Of a DNA stretch of 64,000 nt, positions 9,160-18,060 are shown piece after piece. This DNA comes from Bacteroides gallinarum DSM 18171 = JCM 13658 (GTDB lineage Bacteria > Bacteroidota > Bacteroidia > Bacteroidales > Bacteroidaceae). Each line of letters begins with the position of its first letter. Position 1 is the first letter of the stretch. The notes beneath the pieces were generated by a model, which did no database searches, was not told the DNA's origin, and worked only from the letters and a program-made list of their open reading frames with translations. Where the stretch lies: positions 39,824-103,823 of the forward strand of contig NZ_KB894131.1 of assembly GCF_000374365.1 (NCBI RefSeq), read 5' to 3'. The position numbers and the translations under genes are program-made.

Positions 9160-9247
9160 ATGAGCCGTATATTGAATGCCATTCAGTCGTATACTGAAAT
9201 AGGTTCAGTCGTATACAGAATGCCATTCAATCGTATAGTGAATACGC
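9160..9247. repeat. Four-unit 22-bp tandem array with TTCA...TGAA dyads
   Basis: Between namZ and the D-lactate dehydrogenase-like gene, the core CGTATA recurs at 9166, 9188, 9210 and 9232, an exact 22-bp period. The last three units read TTCAGTCGTATACTGAA, TTCAGTCGTATACAGAA and TTCAATCGTATAGTGAA. Each has inward-facing TTCA and TGAA (or AGAA) arms nine bases apart. The first unit keeps only the right half well. The period is two helical turns, so all sites face the same side of the DNA. It could be an operator array for the genes from 9326 onward or a dispersed intergenic repeat. There is no spacer diversity, so it is not a CRISPR. Confidence 0.75.
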
Positions 9248-9325
9248 CTCCCCATACAACCCTCCCACAGCCTATTGCAACGGAGGTAGGCGGGAAGCGG
9301 TACAGGAGTAAAAGGTATATACATT

Positions 9326-12277
9326 ATGGAAAAGAGCAACTACATGGCTTTCCTGCATGAAGCAACACGATTCATCCCGCAGGAAAGGGTTTACACCGAC
9401 GAACTCCGCCGGCTGGCTTGGGGTACGGATGCAGGCTTCTACCGCCTCATCCCGCAAATCGTAATCCGTTCGGAGAGCGAAGAAGAAATCTCCCGCCTGC
9501 TGAAACTGGCAGGCCGCTACAACCTGCCCGTCACCTTCCGGGCGGCAGGAACCAGCCTGTCCGGACAAGCAATCAGCGACTCCATACTTATCGTAGCCGG
9601 CAAACACTGGGAGAAGTACAGCCTGTCTCCCGACCACGAGGAAATCACCCTGCAACCCGGTATTACCGGGCAGCGGGTCAATGAGTTGCTGGCGCCCTTC
9701 GGACGGAAATTCGCCCCAGACCCGGCTTCCGTAAAAAGCGCCATGGTAGGCGGCATCGTCATGAACAACGCCTCCGGCATGAACTGCGGCACACATGCCA
9801 ACAGCGATAAAGTACTCCTCTCCGCCCGCATCGTACTGGCAGACGGCACGGTGCTCGATACCGGTGACCCCGTAAGCCGTGCGGCATTCGAAGTGACGCA
9901 CCGCGACTTCGTACGCCGCATCTGCACGCTCCGCGACGAGGTACGCGCCGACGAGAAGCTGGCGGAGCGCATCCGGTACAAATACTCCATTAAGAATGTA
10001 ACGGGGCTGAACCTGCTTCCTTTCATCCGCTTCGACGACCCGTTCGACATCATAGCCCACCTCATGGTAGGCTCGGAAGGGACACTGGCATTCCTCTCGC
10101 AGGTAACCATGAAAACAGAGTACGACTATCCCTGCAAGGCAAGCGCCATGCTCTACTTCAAGACAATCGAGGAGGCATGCCGCGCCGTAGTAGCCATGAA
10201 AGCCCTGGGCAACCCGCAAACCGCGCCTTCCGGTTCCTGGTTTCCGGATGCCGGCGCAGCCATAGTGAAAGGAGCGGAACTGCTGGACTGGAAATCCCTG
10301 GCATCGGTAGGCGACCCGGTATTCCTGAAATACAAAGGGGAGGTATGCTCCTCCTCCCTGCCTGGCGTGGAGCCGGGCGACGAAACCGGGCTTACTGCCG
10401 TACTGGCCGAAACCAAAGCCCGCAGTGCGGAGGAGCTGCAACAGAATATCCGTGCGATAGAGCACTGCCTCTCCGCCTTCCACACTTATACGCCCGTCCG
10501 CTTCACCGACAAGCCCGAGGAATACTCGCAGTACTGGGCTATCCGTTCCGGCATCTTCCCCTCCGTAGGCGGAACGCGGAAACCCGGTACGACCTGTCTT
10601 ATCGAGGATGTAGCCTTCCACATCGAAGACCTGCCCGAGGCGACCGCCGCATTGCAACAGCTCATAGCCCGCCACGGCTACGAGGATGCCTGCATATACG
10701 GGCATGCGCTGGAGGGGAATTATCATTTCATCCTCAACCAATCCTTCGGAAGCGATGCCGAGGTGAAGCGCTACGAAGCCCTGATGAACGATGTAAAGGC
10801 GCTAGTTGTAGACCGGTACGACGGTTCGCTGAAAGCCGAGCACGGCACAGGACGCAACATGGCTCCTTTTGTCCGTTACGAATGGGGAGACTCTGCCTAC
10901 GGGATTATGAAAGCCGTTAAAGAGCTGTTCGACCCCCAAGGTCTGCTGAACCCGGGTGTCATCTTCAACGACGACCCGCAATGCCATATCAAGCATTTCA
11001 AACCGCTGCCGCTGATACCGCTGGATGCGGAAAGCCCCGCCGCCAAAGTAAACCGCTGCATCGAATGCGGCTTCTGCGAGGTAAACTGCCTGTCCTGCGG
11101 CTTCACCCTCTCCTCGCGCCAGCGCATCGTGCTGCAAAGAGAGCTTGCACGCCTCCGACAGAGCGGCGAAGCCCCCGAACGCCTCGCCCTGCTGGAAAAG
11201 CAATACCGCTACCCCGGCAACCAGACTTGCGCCGGAGACGGGCTTTGCTCCATGTCCTGCCCCATGGGAATCAATACGGGCGACCTGACACATATCGTCC
11301 GCCAGCAGGAATTGCCGCAAGGCAGCCTCGGCTATAAGGCGGGCAATTTTGCCGCCAACCACTTTGCCGGTATCAAGAGCACCCTGCGCCCCATACTGAC
11401 GCTGGCGGATTTCGGCCATTCCGTATTAGGGACAAAAACCATGAGCAGCCTTGCCAAAGGCATGCACAATGCTCTCGGCATCCCCCTATGGACTCCGGCA
11501 ATGCCCAAGGCTTTCAAAGCCCCGCAACTGCCGCCCCACGACTCCCGGCATGACAAGGTAGTCTACTTCCCCAGTTGCATCAACCAGACCATGGGGCTGC
11601 CCAGGAAATCTCCTGTGGAGCAGGCATTGGTAAGCAAGATGATTGCACTGCTGCAAAAAGGCGGCTACGAGGTTATCCTCCCCAAAAACATGGAGAAACT
11701 ATGCTGCGGTACAATCTGGGAAAGTAAGGGCATGCTCGACATCGCCGACCGCAAAACCGCCGAGCTGGAAGCGGCGCTATGGGAAGCCAGCGAACAGGGC
11801 AAGTACCCCGTTCTGTGCGACCAAAGCCCGTGCCTGCACCGGATGCGCGAAACAATCCACAAGATGAGACTCTACGAACCGGCAGAGTTCATATATACTT
11901 TCCTGCGCGACAGGCTGGTATTCACTCCCACCGACCACCCCGTGGCAATCCACATCACCTGCTCCATGCGCAAAATGGGGCTGGCCGATACGATGATAGC
12001 CCTGGCGCGCCTTTGCTCCACCAAGGTCATCGTACCGGAGGAGGTGGGCTGCTGCGGCTTTGCCGGCGACCGCGGCTTTACATATCCCGAACTGAACGCA
12101 TATGCCCTGCGCAAGCTCCGCCCGCAGCTAAAGGCTGCCGGCGCCGGTATCGGTTACTCCAACAGCCGTACCTGCGAAATCGGGCTGACCACGAATTCCG
12201 GCATCCCGTACGTATCCATTGCCTACCTCGTAGACCAATGCACCCAGCCCCGGATACCGGCTCGAACATTAACTTAA
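9326..12277 (+). CDS. FAD/iron-sulfur D-lactate dehydrogenase-like oxidoreductase (GlcD + CCG fusion)
   Basis: 983 residues, cytoplasmic or membrane-peripheral. Residues about 35-260 form the FAD-binding PCMH domain (FRAAGTSLSGQAISDS binds the flavin; PDPASVKSAMVGGIVMNNASG follows). About 265-545 is the FAD-oxidase C domain (DRYDGSLKAEHGTGRNMAPF). A two-cluster ferredoxin region follows (CIECGFCEVNC, then CAGDGLCSMSCPMGI). The C-terminus has two CCG cysteine domains (CCGTIWESKG and CCGFAGDRGF), as in GlpC/LldE-type subunits. This single-chain layout is known for quinone-linked D-lactate or 2-hydroxyacid dehydrogenases. MurQ, encoded in the same run, produces D-lactate, so D-lactate oxidation to pyruvate is a well-supported inference. 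Glycolate or 2-hydroxyglutarate cannot be excluded. It ends 13 bp before the MurT-like gene. Confidence 0.85.
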   Translation: MEKSNYMAFLHEATRFIPQERVYTDELRRLAWGTDAGFYRLIPQIVIRSESEEEISRLLKLAGRYNLPVTFRAAGTSLSGQAISDSILIVAGKHWEKYSLSPDHEEITLQPGITGQRVNELLAPFGRKFAPDPASVKSAMVGGIVMNNASGMNCGTHANSDKVLLSARIVLADGTVLDTGDPVSRAAFEVTHRDFVRRICTLRDEVRADEKLAERIRYKYSIKNVTGLNLLPFIRFDDPFDIIAHLMVGSEGTLAFLSQVTMKTEYDYPCKASAMLYFKTIEEACRAVVAMKALGNPQTAPSGSWFPDAGAAIVKGAELLDWKSLASVGDPVFLKYKGEVCSSSLPGVEPGDETGLTAVLAETKARSAEELQQNIRAIEHCLSAFHTYTPVRFTDKPEEYSQYWAIRSGIFPSVGGTRKPGTTCLIEDVAFHIEDLPEATAALQQLIARHGYEDACIYGHALEGNYHFILNQSFGSDAEVKRYEALMNDVKALVVDRYDGSLKAEHGTGRNMAPFVRYEWGDSAYGIMKAVKELFDPQGLLNPGVIFNDDPQCHIKHFKPLPLIPLDAESPAAKVNRCIECGFCEVNCLSCGFTLSSRQRIVLQRELARLRQSGEAPERLALLEKQYRYPGNQTCAGDGLCSMSCPMGINTGDLTHIVRQQELPQGSLGYKAGNFAANHFAGIKSTLRPILTLADFGHSVLGTKTMSSLAKGMHNALGIPLWTPAMPKAFKAPQLPPHDSRHDKVVYFPSCINQTMGLPRKSPVEQALVSKMIALLQKGGYEVILPKNMEKLCCGTIWESKGMLDIADRKTAELEAALWEASEQGKYPVLCDQSPCLHRMRETIHKMRLYEPAEFIYTFLRDRLVFTPTDHPVAIHITCSMRKMGLADTMIALARLCSTKVIVPEEVGCCGFAGDRGFTYPELNAYALRKLRPQLKAAGAGIGYSNSRTCEIGLTTNSGIPYVSIAYLVDQCTQPRIPARTLT

Positions 12278-12290
12278 CACACATAGAATT

Positions 12291-13481
12291 ATGAACAATC
12301 CAACAAAGACAAACAAGCGTATCCTTGCCCTCGACATACTCCGGGGCATCACTATCGCGGGAATGATTATGGTTAACAATCCCGGCACATGGGCGCATAT
12401 CTATGCTCCCCTGCGCCATGCGGAGTGGAACGGCCTCACCCCCACCGACCTCGTGTTCCCATTCTTCATGTTCATCATGGGAATATCCACGTACATCTCC
12501 CTGAAAAAGTACGACTTCGAGTTCAGCCATGCCGCCGCCCTGAAAATCCTGAAACGTACCGTACTCATCTTCCTCATCGGCATGGCTATCGGCTGGTTCT
12601 CGAGGTTCTGTTATTACTGGGCTTCCCCCACCGAAGGCATCGGCTTCGGCGCACAGCTATGGGAATCCGTATGGAGCTTCGACCGCATCCGTATCCTGGG
12701 TGTCATGCAGCGCCTGGCGCTCTGCTACGGTGCTACCGCTATCATCGCCCTCACGATGAAGCACCGTAACATCCCTTATCTTATCGCTACCTTGCTGATA
12801 GGTTATTTCATCCTGCTGATGTGCGGTAACGGTTTCGCCTACAACGAAACGAACATCCTCTCCGTTGCCGACCGTGCTATCCTGACCCCCGCACATATGT
12901 ACAAGGACAACGGCATCGACCCGGAAGGCTTGCTAAGCACCATTCCTTCCATAGCCCACGTGCTGCTGGGCTTCTGCGTAGGGCGCATGATGCTCGGAGG
13001 AAACAAAGCGGGGCAAGACCGCGAAAGCCTGCTCAACTCGCACCTCATCAAGCTGTTCCTGGCAGGCACTATCCTTACTTTCTCGGGTTTCCTGCTGAGT
13101 TACGGATGCCCTATCAACAAGAAGATATGGTCGCCCACCTTTGTGCTCGCCACCTGCGGACTGGCTTCCAGCCTCCTGGCGCTCCTTATCTGGATAATCG
13201 ACGTAAAAGGATATAAGAAATGGAGCCTGTTCTTCGAATCGTTCGGTATCAACCCCTTGTTCATGTATGTATTGGGCGGTGTGCTCAGCATCCTCTTCGG
13301 CAGCATCAGCTTTCCGTGGGGAGAAGGCAGCATCAGCATACACACATTCCTGTACAAGATACTGCTGATGCCCGTATTCGGCGAAACCGGCGGTTCCTTA
13401 GCTTATGCACTGTTGTTCGTGGGTATCAACTGGTGCATCGGCTACCAGCTTTACAAACGAAAGATATATATCAAACTATAA
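12291..13481 (+). CDS. murT: MurT-like inner-membrane MurNAc transporter candidate (DUF5009/COG4299)
   Basis: 396 residues with about 10-11 membrane segments. The opening RILALDILRGITIAGMIMVNNPG and TDLVFPFFMFIMGISTYISL are the signature of the COG4299/DUF5009 family, related to lysosomal heparan-alpha-glucosaminide N-acetyltransferase. In Tannerella forsythia a protein of this type (MurT) is encoded directly upstream of murK and murQ and is required for MurNAc use. The order here is the same, which supports the name. The acyltransferase-like ancestry leaves open whether it transports the sugar, modifies it, or both. It starts 13 bp after the oxidoreductase gene. Confidence 0.75.
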   Translation: MNNPTKTNKRILALDILRGITIAGMIMVNNPGTWAHIYAPLRHAEWNGLTPTDLVFPFFMFIMGISTYISLKKYDFEFSHAAALKILKRTVLIFLIGMAIGWFSRFCYYWASPTEGIGFGAQLWESVWSFDRIRILGVMQRLALCYGATAIIALTMKHRNIPYLIATLLIGYFILLMCGNGFAYNETNILSVADRAILTPAHMYKDNGIDPEGLLSTIPSIAHVLLGFCVGRMMLGGNKAGQDRESLLNSHLIKLFLAGTILTFSGFLLSYGCPINKKIWSPTFVLATCGLASSLLALLIWIIDVKGYKKWSLFFESFGINPLFMYVLGGVLSILFGSISFPWGEGSISIHTFLYKILLMPVFGETGGSLAYALLFVGINWCIGYQLYKRKIYIKL

Positions 13482-13559
13482 GGCCTCATGGTTTCTGTAA
13501 TTCAAAACCCGGAATTCCATAAAGCCTGAAATCCCATAAATCAAAAAAACAATATCAAA

Positions 13560-14405
13560 ATGATTCTAATAGCAGACAGTGGCTCTACAAAAACCGATTG
13601 GTGCGTTGTAGAAAAAGGACGACTCATCCGGCAGATATCCACGAAAGGAACCAACCCTTTCTTTCAGTCGGAAGAAGAAATCAGTAATGAGATTGCAACG
13701 GTACTGTTGCCCCAGTTAGGAACCGGCGCATTGGATGCTGTATATTTCTATGGCGCGGGATGCGGCTTTCCCGACAAGATAGCCATGGTTCACCGTGCCA
13801 TTACCAGGCATCTCCGGGTAAAGGGGGAAGTAGAGGTGAATACGGACATGCTTGCGGCAGCCCGCGGGCTTTGCCGGCACGAAGCGGGTATCGCCTGTAT
13901 CATGGGTACGGGCTCCAATTCCTGCTATTACGACGGAAAGCAGATTGTGAATAACGTATCGCCGTTGGGCTTCATCCTCGGAGACGAGGGCAGCGGTGCC
14001 GTGTTGGGCAAGCTGCTGGTGGGCGATATACTGAAGAACCAGATGACGCCCGCACTCAAGGAGAAATTCCTCGAACAGTTCGGCCTGACTCCTGCCGACA
14101 TCATCGACCGCGTTTACCGCAAGCCGTTCCCCAACCGTTTCCTGGCAAGCCTCTCTCCGTTCCTTGCACAGAACCTGGACGAGCCGTGCATACGTACGCT
14201 GGTATCGGACAGCTTCAAGGCTTTCCTTAAACGCAACGTCATGCAGTACGAGAATTACCGGAACAGCAAAGTGCACTTCATCGGCTCGGTAGCCTTCTAT
14301 TACAGAGCCGTACTGGAGGAGGCAGCCCGGGAACTGGGCATCCGGCTGGGTACTATCATCAAAAGCCCCATGGAAGGGTTAATTGAGTATCACAGTGGAA
14401 AATGA
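13560..14405 (+). CDS. murK: MurK-like amino-sugar kinase (BadF/BadG/BcrA family)
   Basis: 281 residues, soluble. ASKHA-fold sugar kinase: phosphate-1 loop ILIADSGSTKTDWCV at the N-terminus, phosphate-2 region IACIMGTGSNSCYY, and the adenosine-side motif GDEGSGAVLGKLL. The family includes GlcNAc kinases and Tannerella MurK, which phosphorylates MurNAc (and some GlcNAc) at O6. Standing between a MurT-like transporter and MurQ, it most likely makes MurNAc-6-phosphate for the etherase. Its length is normal for the bacterial branch. Kinase preference between MurNAc and GlcNAc cannot be read from the sequence. Confidence 0.82.
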   Translation: MILIADSGSTKTDWCVVEKGRLIRQISTKGTNPFFQSEEEISNEIATVLLPQLGTGALDAVYFYGAGCGFPDKIAMVHRAITRHLRVKGEVEVNTDMLAAARGLCRHEAGIACIMGTGSNSCYYDGKQIVNNVSPLGFILGDEGSGAVLGKLLVGDILKNQMTPALKEKFLEQFGLTPADIIDRVYRKPFPNRFLASLSPFLAQNLDEPCIRTLVSDSFKAFLKRNVMQYENYRNSKVHFIGSVAFYYRAVLEEAARELGIRLGTIIKSPMEGLIEYHSGK

Positions 14406-14440
14406 CAAAAGCAGTAAAATAACAAAAAACGAATATCCTT

Positions 14441-15259
14441 ATGTTTGTAAAAATCTCAGAGCAACCTTCGCTCTACAACGACTTGGAAAAGAAGTCCGTC
14501 CGCGAAATACTGGAAGATATCAATAACGAAGACCAAAAGGTGGCGCTTGCCGTACAAAAGGCGATACCCCAAATAGAGAAACTGGTAACGCAAATCGTAC
14601 CCCGCATGAAACAGGGCGGACGTATTTTCTATATGGGCGCCGGCACGAGCGGACGCCTCGGCGTGCTCGACGCCTCCGAGATACCGCCTACCTTCGGCAT
14701 GCCGCCCACACTGGTAATCGGCCTGATAGCCGGCGGCGACACAGCCCTGCGCAACCCGGTGGAGAATGCGGAAGACGATATGCAACGCGGCTGGGAGGAG
14801 CTGGTAGAGCGCAATATCACGGACAAGGATACGGTAATCGGCATAGCAGCGTCCGGCACTACCCCCTACGTAATCGGCGCTTTGCACGAGGCGCGCGAAC
14901 ATGGCATCCTGACGGCGTGCATCACCAGCAACCCCGACTCTCCAATGGCAGCGGAGTCCGACGTGCCTATCGAAATGATTGTAGGTCCGGAATATGTTAC
15001 CGGCAGTTCCCGCATGAAGTCGGGCACAGGGCAGAAGATGATTCTGAACATGATTACCACCTCCGTAATGATACAGTTAGGCCGCGTAAAAGGCAATAAA
15101 ATGGTGAACATGCAGCTCAGCAACAAGAAGCTGGTAGACCGCGGCACACGCATGTTGGTCGAAGAATTAGGACTGGACTACGGCAAAGCCAAGGCCCTCC
15201 TGCTGATGCACGGCTCCGTAAAGAAAGCGGCGGACGCGTACCGGACAAAAGAACAATAA
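14441..15259 (+). CDS. murQ: N-acetylmuramic acid 6-phosphate etherase
   Basis: 272 residues. This SIS-domain enzyme cleaves the lactyl ether of MurNAc-6-P to give GlcNAc-6-P and D-lactate in the cytoplasm. The SIS sugar-phosphate loop is YMGAGTSGRLGVLDASEIPPTFG. Glu80 (ASEIPP) and Glu111 (ENAED) align with the two catalytic glutamates known from E. coli MurQ. IAASGTTPYVIGAL and SSRMKSGTGQKMILN are further family blocks. It is slightly shorter than E. coli MurQ and lacks some of the C-terminal tail. The gene follows the MurK-like kinase by 35 bp and precedes the beta-lactamase/SGNH gene by 18 bp, so one transcript is likely. Assignment is firm. Confidence 0.95.
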   Translation: MFVKISEQPSLYNDLEKKSVREILEDINNEDQKVALAVQKAIPQIEKLVTQIVPRMKQGGRIFYMGAGTSGRLGVLDASEIPPTFGMPPTLVIGLIAGGDTALRNPVENAEDDMQRGWEELVERNITDKDTVIGIAASGTTPYVIGALHEAREHGILTACITSNPDSPMAAESDVPIEMIVGPEYVTGSSRMKSGTGQKMILNMITTSVMIQLGRVKGNKMVNMQLSNKKLVDRGTRMLVEELGLDYGKAKALLLMHGSVKKAADAYRTKEQ

Positions 15260-15277
15260 CCCCAATCTCCCCTTGAT

Positions 15278-17113
15278 ATGAAAACACTTATCAGCATCTT
15301 TCTACTCTTGTCCGGCTTGCAGGCAATCACCGCACAACCTTTGCAGCGCGTTGCCCCCGAACAGGTGGGAATGGATTCACGCAAGCTTATGTATGCCGAC
15401 CAGGCTATCGAAGCCGCCATTGCCGGCAAGGAAATTCCCGGCGCCGTGCTTGCGGTAGTGCGCAACGGCAAAATGGCTTACCTGAAAGCCTACGGCAACA
15501 AACGGCTCTATCCGGACACGGAGCCTATGACTACGAATACCATTTTCGATATGGCGTCTTGCAGCAAATCCATGTCTACCGCCATATGTGCCATGATTTT
15601 GGCAGAACGGGGCAAGATACGCTTTCTCGACCCCGTCAGCCGCTATATTCCGGAGTTCAAAGACTGGGAGAGCGAAGACGGAAAAGCCCGGAAGGTCATC
15701 CGCATAGCCGACCTGCTGACGCATACTTCCGGCCTGCCGCCTTACGGCCCTACGGAAGAGCTGGAGAAGAAGTACGGTTCGCCCAACCCGGCAGGGCTCA
15801 TGGAATACATTGCCGGCTGCCAGCGCGACTTCGAGCCCCAAACGGATTTCCAATACAGTTGCCTCAACTTCATCACCCTGCAACACATCATCGAAACCGT
15901 CAGCGACCAATCCTTGCGCGACTTCGCCCGCGAGAATATCTTCGACGTATTAGGCATGGCACACACCGACTACCTACCCTGCCGGCGCGATAAAAACGGC
16001 AAATGGGTAAATACCGCCCTCCCCTTCCAGCTAAAGGACATCGCCCCGACAGAGAAGCAACCCGGCGGGCAAGTCCTTTGCGGCCAGGTGCACGACCCTC
16101 TTGCACGCATCCTCAACGGCGGCATCAGCGGTAATGCGGGCGTATTCTCCTGCGCCGAGGACATCGCCATACTCTGTGCCGCCCTCCAAAACGGCGGCGA
16201 ATGGAACGGCCGGCGTATCCTCAGCCCGCAGGGTGTAAAGGCTATGCGTACCGTTCCCCGTGCCACAGCCGGGCTGGGACGTTCCTTAGGTTGGGATGTA
16301 TTTACCGCCTACGCATCCAATTCCGGCGATTTCTTCGGCCCGAACACATACGGGCATACCGGCTATACCGGCACATCCATAGTAATCGACCCCGACAACG
16401 ATACTTCCGTTATCCTGCTGATTAACGCCGTGCACCCTGAGGACGGACACAGCGTAGTACGCCTGCGCTCGCTGGTATCCAACGTCGTGGCATCCTCCCT
16501 CTACCCCGCTGCGCGCACCTACACGGAACACTACTACAAGCGTTTCCTCCAGTTCATGGACGAACCCGCCATAGGCAATAAGGACATCGTAATGCTGGGC
16601 AACAGCCTTACGGAAAATGGCGGCGACTGGGCTGCCCGCCTCGGCAATAAGCATGTACGCAACCGTGGCATCATCGGTGACGAGGTAATGGGCATATACG
16701 ACCGCTTGCACCAGATACTGCCGGGACGTCCTGCCAAGCTATTCCTCCTTACCGGCGTAAACGATGTTTCCCACGACCTGACCTGCGACAGCATCATCGG
16801 AATGATTCGCACCACGGTAGAACGTATCCTGGAAGAATCGCCCGACACCAAACTCTATCTGCAAAGCCTCCTCCCTATCAACGAGAGTTTCGGACGTTAT
16901 AAGAAGTTGGCGGGAAAGACCGGTATGATACCCGAAATCAACAAACGGCTAAAGGCGCTCGCCAAAGAAAAAGGCGTGGACTACATTGACCTCTTCCCTT
17001 TGTTCACAGAGAAAGGGAACTATGTACTGCGTGCAGACCTTACTACCGACGGGTTGCATCTGAATGAGGAAGGGTATAAGATATGGGTGAAAGCTATCAA
17101 AAAGAAGATTTGA
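15278..17113 (+). CDS. Secreted serine beta-lactamase-fold/SGNH-hydrolase fusion
   Basis: 611 residues with signal peptide MKTLISIFLLLSGLQAITAQ. Residues about 25-400 form a class C beta-lactamase/penicillin-binding-protein-like esterase: Ser94-x-x-Lys97 in MASCSKSM and a Tyr motif in FQYSCLNF, where the usual YSN reads YSC. Residues about 430-610 form an SGNH/GDSL esterase: MLGNSLTENG with nucleophile Ser443, GVNDVSH, and DGLH with Asp591 and His594. Family relatives act as D-amino-acid peptidases or esterases and as sugar O-acetylesterases. Following murQ, the fusion could strip peptide stems and acetyl groups from glycan before uptake; this is inference. It is the last gene of the run, before a strong hairpin at 17208. 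Confidence 0.87.
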   Translation: MKTLISIFLLLSGLQAITAQPLQRVAPEQVGMDSRKLMYADQAIEAAIAGKEIPGAVLAVVRNGKMAYLKAYGNKRLYPDTEPMTTNTIFDMASCSKSMSTAICAMILAERGKIRFLDPVSRYIPEFKDWESEDGKARKVIRIADLLTHTSGLPPYGPTEELEKKYGSPNPAGLMEYIAGCQRDFEPQTDFQYSCLNFITLQHIIETVSDQSLRDFARENIFDVLGMAHTDYLPCRRDKNGKWVNTALPFQLKDIAPTEKQPGGQVLCGQVHDPLARILNGGISGNAGVFSCAEDIAILCAALQNGGEWNGRRILSPQGVKAMRTVPRATAGLGRSLGWDVFTAYASNSGDFFGPNTYGHTGYTGTSIVIDPDNDTSVILLINAVHPEDGHSVVRLRSLVSNVVASSLYPAARTYTEHYYKRFLQFMDEPAIGNKDIVMLGNSLTENGGDWAARLGNKHVRNRGIIGDEVMGIYDRLHQILPGRPAKLFLLTGVNDVSHDLTCDSIIGMIRTTVERILEESPDTKLYLQSLLPINESFGRYKKLAGKTGMIPEINKRLKALAKEKGVDYIDLFPLFTEKGNYVLRADLTTDGLHLNEEGYKIWVKAIKKKI

Positions 17114-17207
17114 CCGGTATTCTCCCTTGCCCGCAAACACAGAAAGGGGGGATGTCAAAACAAAAATGACTACTCTTAAAAGTTACGGATTATAACTATA
17201 ATAACTG

Positions 17208-17260
17208 AAAGGGTCGTATCAAGCTCCGTTTTGAGTAATGATACGACCCTTTCTTTTGTC
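17208..17260 (+). terminator. Rho-independent terminator of the salvage cluster
   Basis: Perfect 14-bp stem (AAAGGGTCGTATCA at 17208-17221 paired with TGATACGACCCTTT at 17239-17252), a 17-nt loop and a following T-rich run CTTTTGTCTTTT. It lies 94 bp after the last + strand gene and before convergent - strand genes. Confidence 0.88.
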
Positions 17261-17300
17261 TTTTAGAGTACTCGAATTTCAAATTAAAAGTTCATCTTTT

Positions 17301-17360
17301 CAATACTGAAGTGCACCCCAAAAGTTTTATGTCTAACTTTTGGGGTGCACTTCAATATTG
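17301..17360. repeat. 26-bp inverted repeat with 8-nt loop; IS-end-like
   Basis: The left arm 17301-17326 and right arm 17335-17360 pair at 25 of 26 positions. The arm contains GTGCACCCCAAAAGTT, and the right end, read outward-in, is GTGCACCCCAAAAGTTAGAC, which I recall as resembling terminal inverted repeats of Bacteroidetes IS elements. No transposase is present between or beside the arms. It stands between convergent genes (+ ends 17113, - ends 17401), so it could also work as a bidirectional terminator, though it lacks a long T run. Confidence 0.7.
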
Positions 17361-17400
17361 AGTTTTGACACCCTCTTTTATCAGTTATGCAAAAAAACGT

Positions 17401-18060
17401 TTATTCGACGATTCCTTCCAAATACACATCGAATGTCAACGACGAATATCCCGGAATAGTACCCGATGAATTACCGCTCGAACCATATCCGCTTTGCCAG
17501 GGAATATACAGCATCCAGCGTTCGCCTACCTGCATATATTGCAAAGTCCATGTCCACCCCGGAATAAGCCCCACTTCTGATACCGTAAATTCAGAAGGAG
17601 AGTTAAACGCCGTAGGCCATTTGGACGAATCGGACAGTGGCAGCGGTATCTCGCGGTCGGTTGCTCCATAACCGTCGAAGTTACCGTCGAAGTCCTCTCC
17701 GGTAATAAAAGTTCCATAATAAAAGACACTGACGGTAGCCCCGTCTCCGCTGAACTTGGGACGTTCGCCCGTTCCGTTTTCCTTCTTTACAAGCTTCTTG
17801 CAATATACGTATTGAGGCACCATATTCGTACTGGTCGTCGGCACTTGTATCGCATACAGCTTGCCCAGCTCCATTTTATCAGCATTCTCTGCCGTAAGCA
17901 CAAGCCTATCGCCCGTCTCACTCTTTATAGAATCGATAAAAGCCTCGTTGCGCGGCCGCCAGTTATCATATTTTCCGGCTTCCTCCACTTCTTCGCAAGC
18001 CACAAACGCACCTGCCACAAACAGCAAGAAAGGTAAAAACAAAAGGAATGGTCTTTTCAT
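17401..18060 (-). CDS. FKBP-type peptidyl-prolyl isomerase-like lipoprotein
   Basis: 219 residues. A hydrophobic leader ends in FVAC with Cys22 as the lipidation site, followed by acidic residues (EEVEEAG), so it is probably outer-membrane anchored. The C-terminal half (about 100-219) is FKBP-like: VSVFYYGTFITGEDFDGN, SEFTVSEVGLIPGWTWTLQYMQVGERWMLYIP, and a final LTFDVYLEGI strand. The middle of the active-site region is changed, with an insert rich in Gly/Ser (GYGSSGNSSG) where the usual bulge lies, so catalysis is plausible but not certain. It lies 145 bp downstream of glyS on the same strand, a pairing I recall from other Bacteroides genomes. Likely role: folding of envelope proteins. Confidence 0.75.
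   Translation of the reverse strand: MKRPFLLFLPFLLFVAGAFVACEEVEEAGKYDNWRPRNEAFIDSIKSETGDRLVLTAENADKMELGKLYAIQVPTTSTNMVPQYVYCKKLVKKENGTGERPKFSGDGATVSVFYYGTFITGEDFDGNFDGYGATDREIPLPLSDSSKWPTAFNSPSEFTVSEVGLIPGWTWTLQYMQVGERWMLYIPWQSGYGSSGNSSGTIPGYSSLTFDVYLEGIVE

Noticed and set aside
9272..10741. 489-codon - strand frame opposite the oxidoreductase
   Set aside because: Shadow of the FAD domain; no recognisable motifs.
17301..17360. Complete insertion sequence
   Set aside because: Only the ends are present, with 8 bp between; no transposase.
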